Numbered from the stretch's first letter, positions 22,818 to 34,917 are shown. The stretch: 64,000 nt of DNA from Rhizoctonia solani (GCF_016906535.1 NC_057374.1:1674001-1738000), one strand, 5' to 3'. A program made the numbers and translations. Notes: generated by a model from the letters alone, not told the origin.

Positions 22818-23773
22818 GTAATATTATTGTTATCTCCGCAATATTATTCACAATACTAATACAATATTAATTGGATTGTAGGTTATTGGCCTGCCCAAAT
22901 TTGCGTCATTTTTGAACTCCTGGCCCAGCTCAAAGATTTATGCCCACATTGCTTGGTATATGTTGAGTGGTTCAGCCCATTTGGCCCCTCACCAATCAAA
23001 TATTTTGAAACTTATACCACAACACGCTCCGTCGACCAGGCTCAAAGGCCAAGAACAGCTGTGGTACTGCTATCAAGCATTTGACTTGCGTGCCACCTGG
23101 GGCCACGGTTTGAAACAATTGATGAAGAAACCCCAGTTCAACTCGATACTGATGTTTTTGACATATGTTGCTTGTTTCTTCTGAACCAATTTAGTAGCTA
23201 TTATCACTTCAATCTATTTGAGCACTGGAGCACCTCAGCTACGCTCCCTTGAACGCTCAAATTATGTGAAAATTTTGTTCTGGTATGTTTGGGTTTAACA
23301 AATCTCATATTGTCTCTCCTGACCATTGCCCACAGCTATATAATTATTGAAGGACTCTATGATTGTATTCTCCAAATAACTCCTTGTTTGTCATGCATTC
23401 ATTGATATTCTAGCTGCTCTATGCCAACGTATTTCTCACATGTATTCTAGGGTGCACTTATACCTTATGAAGAGGTTACACAATGGGGTAACATTAAAGC
23501 TTGTGAAGATTGAATGCCAAGCAATTTGAAGGAGTAAAAAAGCTCAACAATTATTATTATTATCTTGGTATTGGATTTTGGACCCTACCAGTATACGTAG
23601 ATCTATGTAGATCTATGTAGCGCGCGGCAACATACATTGTTGGCCGGGTATACATAGATCTACGTAGCGTCCCATAATATAAGTAGCCTAGCATAGATTA
23701 CAAGCATCAATGTACAAATATCTAGCTATATGTATGTGCAACAATATATGTAGAAACCCCCTTTTTGCTGATG
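22818..23773. other. Plavaka element end region with subterminal repeats
   Basis: AT-rich, with no supported gene; an open frame at 22912-23184 has no recognisable feature. At 23590-23680 the motif TACGTAGATCTATGTAG recurs in direct and inverted form, able to form a hairpin. Similar ACGTAGATATA units occur near the other end (54490-54680). Such subterminal repeats are often transposase-binding sites. The end is CTTTTTGCTGATG at 23761-23773. Confidence 0.6.
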
Positions 23774-24520
23774 GATGCTGGCTTGGACCCGGCTCAATGC
23801 CCGCATGTTCCCTACAGACCAAGAGGTCTTATCATTCCTTCTAATGAACATGAAGGATTCTGCGGGAGCATGGGCTCACCCACACCTTGACCAGCTTGGG
23901 TCACACCAAGCCATCATCCAGACTGTCAAGGTTTTCAAATTGGAGTTTCTGGCAGCGTTTGGCAACCCTGACGCCACAAGGGCCGCCGAGCGGAAGATAA
24001 CCACTCTCACCCAGTCCAGCACATGCGCGGACTATATTACAAAGTTTAGGACCCTAGCTATGGAACTAGACTGGAATGACGCGGCCCTCAGAGGCCAGTT
24101 TGCCCGCAGCCTCCACTGGGAGGTCAGTTGACAAATTGCAACCCGCAAGCACCGGCCCCAAACACTTCTTGAGCTGCAAAATGCAGCACTTGTCATCAAC
24201 AACGCCCTCCGCAAAGAGCGCGCTAGCCACCCACCAAGGGACAATAAGTCTAGCAAAACCCAAAACCCTGCAAGGGGGACAAGTACCGGCCAGTCATCTA
24301 CTGGTTCAAAGAAACTCTCCAACGACCCTAACTTTGTGTTGGAAGAGGAACAAAATTGCTGCTGCACTGCTGGCGCCTGCATCAAATGCGGCAAAATGGG
24401 CCACAAGTTTGCGGAATGCTGCACGGGCTGGAAGGCTACCCCTGTTGAGGACAAGGGAAAAGCCAAGGAAACCGCCAAAGTTGGCAAAGACTCCAAGTAC
24501 CAATCGGGAAAAGAGTAAGG
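23774..24520 (+). pseudogene. Outer M gag, 3' part
   Basis: Begins at the Plavaka boundary (MLAWTRLNARMFP…) and matches the gag of the young M copy from the KQWLTR | MLAW position onward. It contains the Retrotrans_gag core (SFLLMNMKDSAGAWAHPHLDQ, FLAAFGNPDATRAAERKI) and a zinc knuckle CIKCGKMGHKFAEC. A TGA at 24129-24131, in TTGA context, stands where the young copy has Arg. Several Arg codons of the young copy have become Cys (NCCC versus NRRR), as expected from CG-to-TG decay. It ends in TAA at 24518-24520. Confidence 0.85.
24506..24512 (+). promoter_or_regulatory. -1 frameshift heptamer, outer M
   Basis: GGGAAAA, read G GGA AAA GAG TAA in the gag frame, identical in place to the young M copy. 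Confidence 0.7.
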
Positions 24521-27409
24521 GTACCTGCTGCTGCGCGCAAGGACCCCAAGGACTCCAACTTGTGTTTGGAATTTTGTAATATATCATCTACCAATAGAAT
24601 TGCCCCCCTCTTTACAATTCCAATACAGCCAGAGAAAAAAGCGGAAACATTAGAAGTCCTGATAGACTCAGGCGCTACCTCATTGTTCTTACACCCCCAC
24701 ACCGCGGAATTACTCCGCCTCCCACTTATCAATCTCCCCTCACCCCGTACTGTTACTGTGCTTGGTGGGTTGAGCCCCCAGGCAGGAAAAATCTGGAAGA
24801 AGGCAATACTCACCTTCACCTATGATGGCAAAAAGATGACGGAAACCTTCCTCATCTGTAATACTGGCAGTCATGCAGCCATCTTAGGTTTGAAATGGTT
24901 AGACGCCCACAACCCGGAAATAGATTGGAATACGCGCACCCTCTCCTTCCCACACACTCCACCAGAACATGTAGCCATCGCCGAGGAAGAAGAAGCTGAT
25001 CAGAACCCTCTTGAAGGAGTACCCTCCAAATACCACCAATATGCTAAGGTATTTGGGGAGGAAGAATTCAACAAGCTTCCACCACACCGGCACTATGATA
25101 TTGGGATTGAACTCACAGAAGAGGGCCCCCTGAACTCTCCCCTCTATAGCATGACTGACGCCAAATCCGCCACACTCAAGGATTGGCTCAGGGATGAGCT
25201 CAAAGTGGGCAAGATCCGGCCCAGCAAATCCTCTATTAGTTCCCCCGTCATGTTTGTTCCAAAGAAGGATGGTTCCCGCCGCTTGGTTGTCAACTACCGC
25301 CGCCTTAACAACCAGACAAAGAAGAACATATACCCATTACCCTGTCCAGATGACCTTATGGCCCAGCTCCATGGCGCCAAGGTCTTTACCAAACTAGACC
25401 TGAGATGGGGTTACAACAACGTCCAAGTCAAAGAAGGTGACAAATGGAAGACCGCCTTCCGCACCAAGTACGGCCTCTATGAGTCCCTGGTCATGACATT
25501 TGGTTTGACAAACGCCCCTGCCGCCTTTCAGCACTTCATGAACAAATTGTTCAAGGATCTCCTGGATGTATGCGTCATCATTTACCTTGATGACATCCTA
25601 ATCTACTCTAAGGAGGATGCAATACACACCCAGCACGTTCATGAAGTCCTACGGCGTTTAATGGAAAACCAATTATTTTGTAAGGCGTCCAAGTGTACAT
25701 TCCACGTCACCTCAGTGGAATATCTAGGAATAATTGTATTGGATAAGGGATTCAGCCTGGATAAGCTCAAAATCCAGGCGGTCCAAGAATGGCCTACACC
25801 CACTAAAGTCAAAGAAGTACAATTGTTCCTAGGGTTTGCTAACTTCCTACGCCGCTTTGTTGCCAATTTTGGCCACATGGCCAGGCCGTTACACAACCTG
25901 GTCAAAAAGGACATACCATGGAAATGGGATACTAGGGAACAAGAAGCATTTCAAGGGTTAAAAGACGCCATTACCAACGCACCAGTACTATGCCACGCAG
26001 ATCCATCCAAGCCCTACTTCCCGGAAACAGATGCCTCAGGAGCAGCACTAGGTTCCATACTCAGCCAACAACAGGAAGACGGCCGTCTCCATCCGCTAGG
26101 CTTCCTATCTGAGTCATTCAAGGGTGCCAAGCAGAACTATGACACCCATGACAAGGAACTTTTAGCTATCATCCGCTCCTTTGAGTACTGGCGTATCTTC
26201 TTGGAAGGAACCACTCACCCTGTCACCGTATTCACCGATCACCGCAACCTGGAGTACTGGAAGGAGTCTCAAACATTCAACCGTCGCCACGCCAGATGGC
26301 ACCTACTGTTAGCAGGGTATAACTTCCAAATTGTTTACCGCCCAGGAAAGCAGTCCGGAAAACCTGATGCCCTCTCACAACGTGCTGATCATGCCAACAT
26401 TCCACCCGCCGCTCAGACCATGCTCCCTGACCCTGTATTTGCCAACATGGCCCTAGTGACGCCCAAGAAGGAGCTCCAACGCCAGATCAAGGCTGCCTTG
26501 GACCAGGACAAATCCCTGGAGGAAATACTACAATTCCTCCAAAATGAGTCAAAGGCCCCACCATCAATAAAACGCGCCTTTAAGGATTACAAAATGGAAG
26601 CAGGCTTGCTATTTTACCAAGGGAGAATTGTGGTACCAGACGTTGGAACATTAAGAACGGACTTACTCTGCATATTTCACAACAGCCCTCTAGCTGGCCA
26701 CCCGGGCAGGCAACAAACCCTAGAACTGGTATCCAGGAACTACTACTGGCCTGGCATCCAAGCTGACACATACTGGCACGTTGATTCTTGCAAAACATGC
26801 CAACGGATCCAGAAACCCAAGTACGCATCTATTCCGCCTCAACCTCTGGAGCTCCCATCACGCCCATGGCAACACGTGTCATACAACATGATAGTAGACC
26901 TGCCCAAAGACGGAAATAGTGACTCTATCCTGGTCATTGTGGACAGCTTTACCAAATACATGATCCTGGTAGAATGTTCCAAGAAGCTCAAAGCCCTGGA
27001 GTTGGCAGATCTATTCCTGCAACATGTATGGAAACGCTACAGCATGCCTGAGAAGACAGTATTGGACCGTGGACGGGTTTTTAATAACAAATTCCTGAAG
27101 GCCCTGTACCAACGCCTGGGAATAGACCCCCATTTCTCTTTGGCCTACCATCCTCAAAGTGACGGACAAACGGAGCGTGTAAATCCCACAGTTGAACACT
27201 TCTTGCGGGCCTACTCAGGGGTAAACCAGAAAGACTGGGTCAAGTGGCTACCAATGGCAGAATTTGCCTACAACAACGCAGTACATAGCTCAACAGGCAA
27301 ATCTCCTTTTAAGGCATTATACGGTTGGGAACCTTCCCTGACTCTGAGTAATGTCCCAACAGACGTCCCTGAGGCAGACGATCTGGCAACCCAAATGGAA
27401 ACACAATGG
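24506..27409 (+). pseudogene. Outer M pol (cut by P1)
   Basis: An almost uninterrupted frame of about 965 aa: PR (LIDSGATSLFLHP), RT with YLDD intact (RRLVVNYRRLN, LTNAPAAFQHFMN), RNase H (ETDASGAALGSIL) and integrase zinc module plus core. The first integrase catalytic Asp reads SYNMIVDLP, where the young copy has SYDMIVDLP. The frame stops at 27409 (…QMETQW) at the P1 LTR, and what follows belongs to P1. The remaining C-terminus is at 7062-6540. It is read on the plus strand only because this block is inverted. Confidence 0.88.
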
Positions 27410-27857
27410 TGTCACAACTCAGCTCGGACCTATGGTTCAAGGGGGCTTAAAGTCTGTGGCACTATCACCAATGGACTATGAGAAGGGTAGAGGGGCAACT
27501 AGGGCCCAGGGGTTATGATATCAGGGTAGAGGGCAACAAAGGCCTGGTTAATGATGCTTAAGTAAGGTGCACTGTGCTCAACAAGGGAGCAGGGCAATGG
27601 GTAGGTAAGAGTGAGGATGATTTGACAAAGAGGTCAAGTCTTGCTGTTTAGCAGCAACTTGACCTGGTTTAAATACATGAGAGAAGCCACATCAAAAACA
27701 ACAGTACTAAATAGTGAGTCATTTACAATTTCACATCATATATCAAATATGTCACGTGATCTTGATGAGTCATAAATATATACCAAAAAAGGAAACTGTC
27801 TCAGAAAAAAGGTAGAAAATAGTAGAAAAATGTGTCATGCCGATGAAGGTCATGACA
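27410..27857 (-). repeat. P1 3' LTR
   Basis: 448 bp, reverse orientation, TGTCACAA to GGTCATGACA. It is nearly identical to 7063-7509. A PPT-like GAAGAGGGGGTAA precedes it on the coding strand. Confidence 0.92.
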
Positions 27858-27868
27858 TTACCCCCTCT

Positions 27869-29096
27869 TCAAGCTCCAACTGCATTGGGGTGTTCCTTAT
27901 AAAATTCCTCTAAGGCTTCTTGGGCATTTCCCACATTGTCTATGGGTTCCCATGAGTTACTTCCTTCGTCATATCCTTTCCATTTGACTAGGTACCATAA
28001 CTTTCTTGTTTTTCCGCGTCCCTTCCATTTACTATCCAAGATTCTTTCCACTTTGTATTCCTCTTCACCTTCTTCTGTAATAATAGGTGCAGGTTGAGGA
28101 GGATCGCGTCCATGAGGGTCAGGGCGGAATTTTGTTAAGAGATTTATGTGAAATACTGGATGTATGCGCATGGTATGGGGTAGTTGTAATTTATACGCAT
28201 GTGATCCAATTTTTTCAATTACCAAATAGGGACCTAGCTTTTTGTGGCTAAGCTTGATGGATGGTCTATCGGTGGATATATTTTGATGACTTAGCCAGGC
28301 TTTGTCCCCTACTTGAATTCCTTCTTCTTCCCTGTGACGTTGATCATAGAAGTGTTTCATCCTTTCTTGGGATATTGATAACGCTGCCTTGATTTCATCA
28401 TAGCCCTTTTCTAAGAATTCCGCATGTTCATCTGCGTTAGGGACGGATTTGTCTGACTTTTGTCCCACAGAGAATCAAGGATTCATGCCATAGCAAATCT
28501 GAAATGGAGATTTACCCGTGGAAGATTGTTTCAGGTTATTCAGAGCAAATTTGGCTAGGGGTAGTAACAACACCCAGTCTGATTGCCAATGATTCCCAAA
28601 CATCCAAATAAAGATCTCAGCCTCTTGTTGTATTCGTTCTGTTTGACCATCTGTTTGAGGATGATAGGCTGTAGAATATGTAGGTTTAATGTCTAGCCTT
28701 TTATAGATGACGAATAAACTTGGCATTAAATGTAGGACCTCTATCTGAAACTGTACTCCTGGGAAGGCCATGTAATTTCCAGATGTATGTAATGAATAAG
28801 TTGGCAATGTCAATGGCCGACGCCGTTGATTGGGTAGGAATAAAGTGAACCATTTTTGAAAATCGGTCAATGACAGTAAGGATGGCATCAAAGCCTTCTG
28901 AGACCGGTAGTCCCACAATCATGTTGTAAGCTATGTCTTCCCAAGGACGTTCAGGAATTTGCAATGGCTTTAGCAGTCCTACAGGTACTTGGTTTGTTGG
29001 TTTGGACCTGATACAGGTTTTGCAGTGGCTGACATAAGAATTGACAAACTTTTTCAGCAATGGCCAGTAATAACTCCTGGAAATAAGTTCTAATGT
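27869..29096 (-). pseudogene. P1 pol, integrase core to chromodomain
   Basis: Continuation of P1 pol after the solo LTR. It contains the integrase zinc-module Cys pair (HCKTCIRS), IAYNMIVGLP (first catalytic Asp changed to Asn; P2 has IAYDMIVGLP), VSDRGPTFN, DGQTERIQ, the integrase C-terminal part (VGDKAWLSHQNI, LGPYLVIEKIGSHAY) and a chromodomain (YKVERILDSK, WYLVKWKGYDEGSNSWEP). One base is missing near 28703 (HLYKRLD in P2). An in-frame TGA lies at 28475-28477 (minus strand, TTGA context) where P2 has Arg. The natural stop is at 27869. Confidence 0.85.
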
Positions 29097-29667
29097 TGTC
29101 GTACACCACTGTAAGGTGGGTACTTGCTAGTGGGATGGGCGCTTACGGCCGTACTACTACTGACAATGCTTATCTAACTGACTATCTAGGCTATGCTACT
29201 ACTACCTAAGTCACTTAAGGCGACGTCTACTATCTACTGCTGAGTGCAAAGGGGCCAGAGGCCTGGGAGGTGTGGTAGGTTAAGGTAAGGGGGTTACGTC
29301 AGCTGAACTACTAGGGGCCGGCTACTTAGCTGGCTGGAGCCTCCTCAATGGGTATGAGACAAGGTAAAATCGACTTGGGGTCTCCAAGCGATTTCCCTGC
29401 TGTATATATAGACAAGAGTACAATATTTACATGGTCAGTGCGTATGGGAAAAGAAGAGTTCGTGTGAAAAGAGAAGCGTGCTGCGGGCTGCGCAGAAGCG
29501 TGGATTAGTCCTAAGCGCCCTTGGCACGGCATCTCGGCGCGGCATCTCGGCATGATAAGCGCCGAGATCACGTGATCGAAAAACAAAAGATATTAAGTCC
29601 GTAAAAAATACTAAAAATATCAGAAAAATCGTGCAAGTCCAATGGTATATGTCAGGAGGTTATAACA
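29097..29667 (-). repeat. Solo T-type LTR in P1 pol
   Basis: 571 bp, reverse orientation, TGTCGTACAC to GTTATAACA, flanked by AATGT on both sides (29092-29096 and 29668-29672). It is clearly homologous to the T LTRs but diverged. The 576-bp insertion with its duplication keeps the frame of pol on both sides. Confidence 0.93.
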
Positions 29668-29672
29668 AATGT

Positions 29673-31910
29673 CCTGGCTTGTCCTGGGTGTCCTGCTGCC
29701 AAGGCGTCATGCCTAGATTCTAAAATAAGGTTCCTAATGGTATTGTCTTTAGGTACAAAGATTTTTCCCTGATACCATAGTAGCCCTTCTTTCAATTCCC
29801 AATCCAAGATCTTTTCCTTGTTCTGGAGTTTGTGCAGGATTTCTTTCAGATGGTCATCCTCGTAAATAGCTTTGCCAATTAGGTCATTGATCTCTTGATC
29901 CGGAGTAATAGATGCAATAAAAAGTTCCGGTTTCAGGAGAACCTGGTTCTCTACCCCCCCTTCAAGGGGTACTAAATCATAGCGTTGAGAAAGGATATCC
30001 GCCTTTTTATTCTGTGCCCCAGGTCTGTAGATAATCTGAAAATTGTAGTCTACTAAGAAATTTGCCCATCAAATTTGACGTTTGTTCAGGGATTGTGATG
30101 TAGAGAAATACTCCAAATTCTTATGATCTGTTAGAACTTGAACTGGTAACTCTGATCCTTCCAGTAAATGGCGCCATTCTTTAAATGCCCTAATGACTGC
30201 CAATAGTTCCTTGTCAAAAATGTCGTAATTCTTTTCAGCAGGGGACAGTGACTTGGATAGATAGGCTACTGGAGCTAGTTTCCCTTCAGGGTTGCGTTGG
30301 GATAATATAGCTCCAGTGGCATAGTCCAATGCATTGCATTCTATGTAGAACTGTTTTGTTGTATCCGGCTGTAGGAGTAGTGGCGCTGAAGTGAGGCATT
30401 TCTTTAAACTGTCAAAGGATTGTTGTTCCGCCAATTCCCATTTCCATAGGCTGTCCTTTTTGAGCAAATTGTATAGGGGTCGTGCCAAGTTACCAAAATT
30501 GGGGATAAATTGTCTATAAAAGTTCACAAATCCTAAGAATTCTTGGATGTTTTTGACATTCTTAGGTGTTGACCAATTCATGGCATCCGTGACTTTAGAT
30601 TGGTCGACTTCTATACCAAATTCAGATATAATGAACCCTAGATAGTCAATCTTCTTGACATGGAAGTGGCATTTTTCAATATTACAAAAGAGGTCATTGT
30701 CCTGTAGCCTCTTTAGCACTTTGCGCACATGAATTTCATGATCTTTTTTGTTCAAGGAGAAGACTAGGATATCGTCCAGGTATATGATGACATAAACATC
30801 CAGAAGATCCCTGAATATTTTGTTCATCATATCTTGAAAAGCCGCCAGCGCATTTGTTAACCCAAAGGGCATAACCAAGTACTCAAATAGTCCGTATTTT
30901 GTCTTGAAGGCTGTTTTCCATTCATTGCCTTCTTTAATTTGGACTAAGTTATATCTGGCCTTGAGATCGAATTTACTAAAAATCTTTGCACCTTGTAGCT
31001 TCTCAATCAAGTTTTGTGGCAATGGTAGAGGATATACATTCTTCTTGGTCATGCTATTTAGGCGTTGGTAATCCACACACATGCGTAGCTTCCCATTCTT
31101 CTTTTTGACAAATAGAATTGGGGAAGCCATAGGAGATTTGGAGGGACAAATCAGGCCAGCCTTAAGTTGTTTCTCTATGGTTCCCTTCAGTTCTGCATCT
31201 TCCCTTGGCCCTAGACTATATATGGGGCCATGCCGGGGTTTTGCGTCAGGGAGCAATTCAATAGCAATATTGTAAGGGCGGTGAGGTGGCAATTTGGATG
31301 ATTCTTCCTTGGAAAAAACCTTGGAAAATTCTTGGTAAGGGGTGGGGATTTCTTCTACCGCTTTAAGTTCTAAGACGGCAGGGATTGATAAACAGTTTTT
31401 GGAACAATATGATGAATTAAAAACAAGCGTGTGCTTTTCCCATGAGATTTGGGGATTGTGCTTTTTTAGCCACAACATTCCTAAAACTAACTGATGATTT
31501 CCAATGTTTGAAATATGGCACTCCAGCTCTTTGGTATGATTGCCAATGGTACATTTAAAACAAGTGAAATGGGTAATTTGGCCGGAATCAATCTCTTGAC
31601 CATCAATGACACGTAATTTTTTAGGGATTGGGTGTAGATAAGTGGGGAGTCGGTGTGTTTTAACCAAAAGAGGGTGTATGAAGCAAGAAGTTGCCCCAGA
31701 ATTGATCATGGCTTTTCCCTGAAAGGGTTTTGCCAAAAAGCTTGATTTTTGGGTTTTGGGAGATTCACACGGATTTGCAGTAAACAACGCATATATTTGA
31801 GACAAGTTACATAAAGAAAGAATTTCTAAGTCGTTGTTTACATGATGCAAATCCGCTAGCATACAGCCAAGTGCCTTACTCCTTAATCGGCCTTGGCTTT
31901 CCCTTTTCCC
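29673..31910 (-). pseudogene. P1 pol, protease to RNase H and integrase N-terminus
   Basis: Enters from the slippery site at 31910-31904. It contains PR (MINSGATSCFIHP; the usual D of DSGA is N here), RT (RMCVDYQRLNSM, FGLTNALAAFQDMM, YLDDILVF intact), RNase H (IECNALDYATGAIL, catalytic Asp as Asn) and LTDHKNLEYFSTSQSLNKRQ. A TGA at 30069-30071 (minus) then interrupts before WANFLVDYNFQ, which P2 reads through as RWANFLV. The frame stays open to the solo LTR at 29667. Confidence 0.87.
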
Positions 31911-32351
31911 GATTCCTCCTCATCAGAAACAACTTCAATTCGACTTTCCTCTTTGGGCTTTTCCCAAGACCACTCGACATCAGCTACATGTCCAGACATG
32001 GGCTTGGAAGGGCAGTTGCGCGCAAAATGTCCTTTGCCACCGCATACATGGCATGTAAGGTTTGAGAATCCTCTTCCATCAAGATCCATGGGGCCTGGAC
32101 CTTCAGAGTTTGAAGCAAGAACGGGAGTGGGCGCAATGATGGTTTTAACAGGTGCAGCAGCGGCGGGGCGTTCATCTTTTTTGAGGGAGGGGAATGGAAT
32201 CATTGTGTCTTTAGATTCTCCATTCCACCTGACATTTGGCATATTACCCAAAGTTGTGCGCACAATTGAAGTAATGGCACCTTTCTTGGCACGGCGAGTG
32301 GTAGGGTCAATCATATAAACATTATCCCCAATGTTAAGACAAGTACGCGTA
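31883..32351 (-). pseudogene. P1 gag, 3' part with zinc knuckle
   Basis: Resumes at the TACGC junction (…RTCLNIGDNVYMIDPTTRR) and runs to TAA at 31883. It encodes a basic region and the zinc knuckle CHVCGGKGHFARNC, then an acidic and lysine-rich tail (SDEEESGKGKAKAD). The 5' part is at 8328-9429. This part is uninterrupted. Confidence 0.88.
31904..31910 (-). promoter_or_regulatory. -1 frameshift heptamer, P1
   Basis: On the minus strand GGGAAAA, read TCG GGA AAA GGG in gag. A -1 slip enters the pol frame, open to MLADLHHVNN and beyond. In P2 the corresponding heptamer (49152-49146) is AGGAAAA. Confidence 0.7.
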
Positions 32352-33473
32352 TGTTATAGATAGGGAAAATAGTTGAAAAAATAAAATACTCTAAAGAAGA
32401 AAGAAAGAGAATAAAAGAGGAGAAAAGACTAATAAGGTAACTGTATAACTATAAAAGGTAGAAAACTTAGGAAGATAAGTAGTAAGAGAAACCTATGCTA
32501 GTGAAATTAGAGTATATTAGAATGGCTAGTTATCTTGCTAGATGAGTAAGGTGGTTAGTATCAGGGTGATCCCTACCAATAACCAGTAATTAGCGAATTA
32601 CTGTTCAGCAGGCGACGCGAGGTACAAGCGAAGTAGTATAAAACCTGAATGTCAGTCTCTGGAACTCACTGTAATTTAATTGAGAATTATGGAAATTTAT
32701 TTCCTTGTCTCCGACAGTAGACAAGGGGGTAAAGGCGTTGTGGAAGCACCAAACACTTAGCAGACAGCTAGGAAGTCTTGGCAGGGTCGCACTTAAACTG
32801 GTTCTAGGTTCCCTGTGTAGGTTGGGACCGTCCTAGATGCTATATGCGCCGAACTTAAGAGCTTTAGGCTGATTTACTATGTATGATACTTAAGAAAATC
32901 AATAGAAGTCTTTGAGAGTCACACTAGGCTGAGAGAGGATGGTAAAAAAGAGATGCATTCAAAAAGGCCAGCTCAAGGGGCTATTTATACCCTTGGAGGC
33001 CTGTGATTACTATATACAGTAGGGTGAAGAAACTAATGTACATGACATGATGAACAGAGCTAGGATGTGAGGTGAGAGCCTGTCTCCTAAAGCTATGCCT
33101 AATAAGAGTTAGTCTCTAGTTCTATAAATATTCTTTCCCCACTAAAATACATAAGGGAAAGACTGAAACAAGTAGCTCCCATAGCAGGGCCTAGGCCTCA
33201 ACTCCCAGCTACTGAGGATAGTAGCTTTTGAGAAAGCATAATGCTGACTTAAATACTATAGTTTAATTAGTCCTAAGATATTAAGCCTTTTCTTTAATAA
33301 AGCGGTATCTCCCTTAATACCTCATGTATTTACATGATTAAAATTAGTAGAATATACAGAAAAATTCAGCGAATCTTACTATATACTTCCCAAGTACTCA
33401 TTAAGGAGATTTCAACACCAATTTCCGTTCGCTTACTTTGCCATTCTTTACTATAGTATTCTAATCCATAACA
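32352..33473 (-). repeat. G 3' LTR
   Basis: 1122 bp, reverse orientation, TGTTATAG to CCATAACA. It appears nearly identical to 44707-45828. Left flank GCGTA. Confidence 0.93.
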
Positions 33474-33549
33474 TATCCCCCCCAGTAAAGACGTGCAAAG
33501 TGAATTAAATGATTGTAGGGTACATTCATACAGTGAGACCTTTATCAGA

Positions 33550-34917
33550 CTAATCCTTTTCCCACGGAACTATAAGGTGACTAGCTAAATTGCCTTGACT
33601 TTCCTCCCTTTGTCCTTCCCAATACACCTCCCAAGTACTAGATGAATCGAGGTTCAGTGCGTCGGGTACCCACTCAGGGAGCCCCTTTAGAGGTTCGCTA
33701 GACTGGTCCGGTTCTGCAGACCACTTCCATTCGATAGCAGCTGTTCCTGACCTTTCCTTGGTGACCTCCCCCTTTTGTTGCTGTAAGGCGACTTCTTGCA
33801 ACCGTTGAAGCAAGAATTCCAGTCCTTGTTCTGAAAGCCCTGCGATAGGACTAGCTGGGAGGAAGCTAGCCCCGAGTCGATCGGAGATGTCTCGATAGTG
33901 CCATCCTGACTGAGGTTGGCTGTCGACGCAAGGTGGTTGGTCGATGCCGTTGAGGGTGAGGTGTTTGCGCAGCATCTTGCTGAGTCGGGTATTGATGGAA
34001 GGTTCACCGGATACGACAGGTCGGCCTTCTTCTTCCATAGGAGATAGTGCGGGAGGCGGCAAATCTGGAGCCAACTCGTCCACTTCCTGGTCCTGATCTT
34101 GCTCGCCGGGCTCGAACTCTGTGTGTATGACTCTGGTTCTGAATATTAACTTGTCTGGCGAGTTTGCGAGCCCCGACTCACCCGCTGTGGATTCATCGTC
34201 TTTGGATAAGTCGGTTACCGCGTATCCATGTAATCTACACCAGTAACAATGTGCAGAGACGAATCCCGGAGATCCCCGCATATAACCAGCGTATGCTAGG
34301 TTGTGATAATGGTTCATTTGGACGGCGTTGACAACGTAAGCTAGCGCTATTAGACACATTGCATAAAAGTTATTATGGTGCACCTGTTGCTGTAACTCGT
34401 GAAAGGAATGAAAGGCTAAGCTATAGACGCCTTCTCGAAAGCTAGCAGGCTTGGGTATGTGCAGCATTCCGATCTCAGCAAGTTTATCGTCAAAGTTGTA
34501 GTCGCGCCAGGGGTCGCTGCGATCCCAATTCTCCGGTTGCAGAGCGTCCCCTAGTGTTTGAAGCGCATGCCGGTATGCTCCGTGCAACGCGTGACTGGTG
34601 TTGATTCCGACATACCAGTGCGTTTCCAAGTCGTCCCAGTGATACGCCTCTACATTGGGCAATTGGTGAATGCGTTGTTCTAGGGGGTCCGGGTGCCATT
34701 CCGAATACGGGGAGGTATGGTTATTATGTTTATCAGCGTAGCAGTGATAAAGTTCGAATATATGCCTAGCTTCAACTATGCCTGAATGGGAGTTCAACGG
34801 GACGTCGTTGCGATAAGTAGTGAAGATAGGATAATAGTAGAGATTATCAAAGTGAGGCATGATGTCTGAGGAAAGCAGTATCGTTCCGAATGGGCTGAGC
34901 AGTTGATAGATTGGCAA
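33550..34917 (-). CDS. G third ORF, 455 aa, between pol and 3' LTR
   Basis: An uninterrupted frame in the sense orientation of G, placed where retroviruses and errantiviruses carry env. The first ATG is 34917 (MPIYQLLSPFG); a second at 34860 (MPHFDNLYYYP) is also plausible. The N-terminal ~250 aa are rich in aromatic residues and His (FELYHCYADKHNNH, YHWDDLETHWYVGINTSHAL, HYHNLAYAGYMRG) with one hydrophobic stretch (AMCLIALAYVVNAVQM). The C-terminal part is acidic and Pro-rich (ELAPDLPPPALSPMEEEG) and ends WEVYWEGQREESQG…VPWEKD. There is no signal peptide and no clear C-terminal anchor, so an envelope protein is not supported. It stays open although gag-pol of the same copy has stops. I do not recognise the family; function unknown. 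Confidence 0.7.
   Translation of the reverse strand: MPIYQLLSPFGTILLSSDIMPHFDNLYYYPIFTTYRNDVPLNSHSGIVEARHIFELYHCYADKHNNHTSPYSEWHPDPLEQRIHQLPNVEAYHWDDLETHWYVGINTSHALHGAYRHALQTLGDALQPENWDRSDPWRDYNFDDKLAEIGMLHIPKPASFREGVYSLAFHSFHELQQQVHHNNFYAMCLIALAYVVNAVQMNHYHNLAYAGYMRGSPGFVSAHCYWCRLHGYAVTDLSKDDESTAGESGLANSPDKLIFRTRVIHTEFEPGEQDQDQEVDELAPDLPPPALSPMEEEGRPVVSGEPSINTRLSKMLRKHLTLNGIDQPPCVDSQPQSGWHYRDISDRLGASFLPASPIAGLSEQGLEFLLQRLQEVALQQQKGEVTKERSGTAAIEWKWSAEPDQSSEPLKGLPEWVPDALNLDSSSTWEVYWEGQREESQGNLASHLIVPWEKD

Larger units (their letters stand above)
11156..23773. mobile_element. Plavaka/KDZ-like DNA transposon, larger piece (hosts element T)
   Basis: Right terminus at 23773 ends in CTTTTTGCTGATG. 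The other terminus, at 54722, has the same sequence on the same present-day strand, so before the inversion the two formed inverted repeats (CATCAGCAAAAA, then TTTCTACATAT a few bases further in, ~28 bp imperfect). Both ends abut the gag of outer M (…CACAAGGA and GATGCTGG…), implying a 2-3 bp duplication. The piece carries a transposase gene (13486-16496), the first half of a second gene (minus, 13304-11161) and T at 16567-22817. P2 (TSD CTGTA) splits it from the piece at 51963-54722. Inference: a CACTA-related Plavaka element, originally ~9 kb. Confidence 0.75.
27410..32351 (-). mobile_element. Gypsy element P1, 3' part (inverted block)
   Basis: Contains the end of gag, pol (with a solo LTR inside) and the 3' LTR of P1. 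The left flank AATGG (27405-27409) pairs with CCATT at 7058-7062. The right flank GCGTA (32347-32351) joins to TACGC at 9425-9429. Confidence 0.88.

Noticed and set aside
22912..23184. 90-aa open frame in the Plavaka end region
   Set aside because: No domain, no splice context, AT-rich surroundings; not supported as a gene.
33550..34917. Envelope protein for the third ORF of G
   Set aside because: No signal peptide, no convincing C-terminal membrane anchor and no fusion-peptide-like segment; position alone is not enough.
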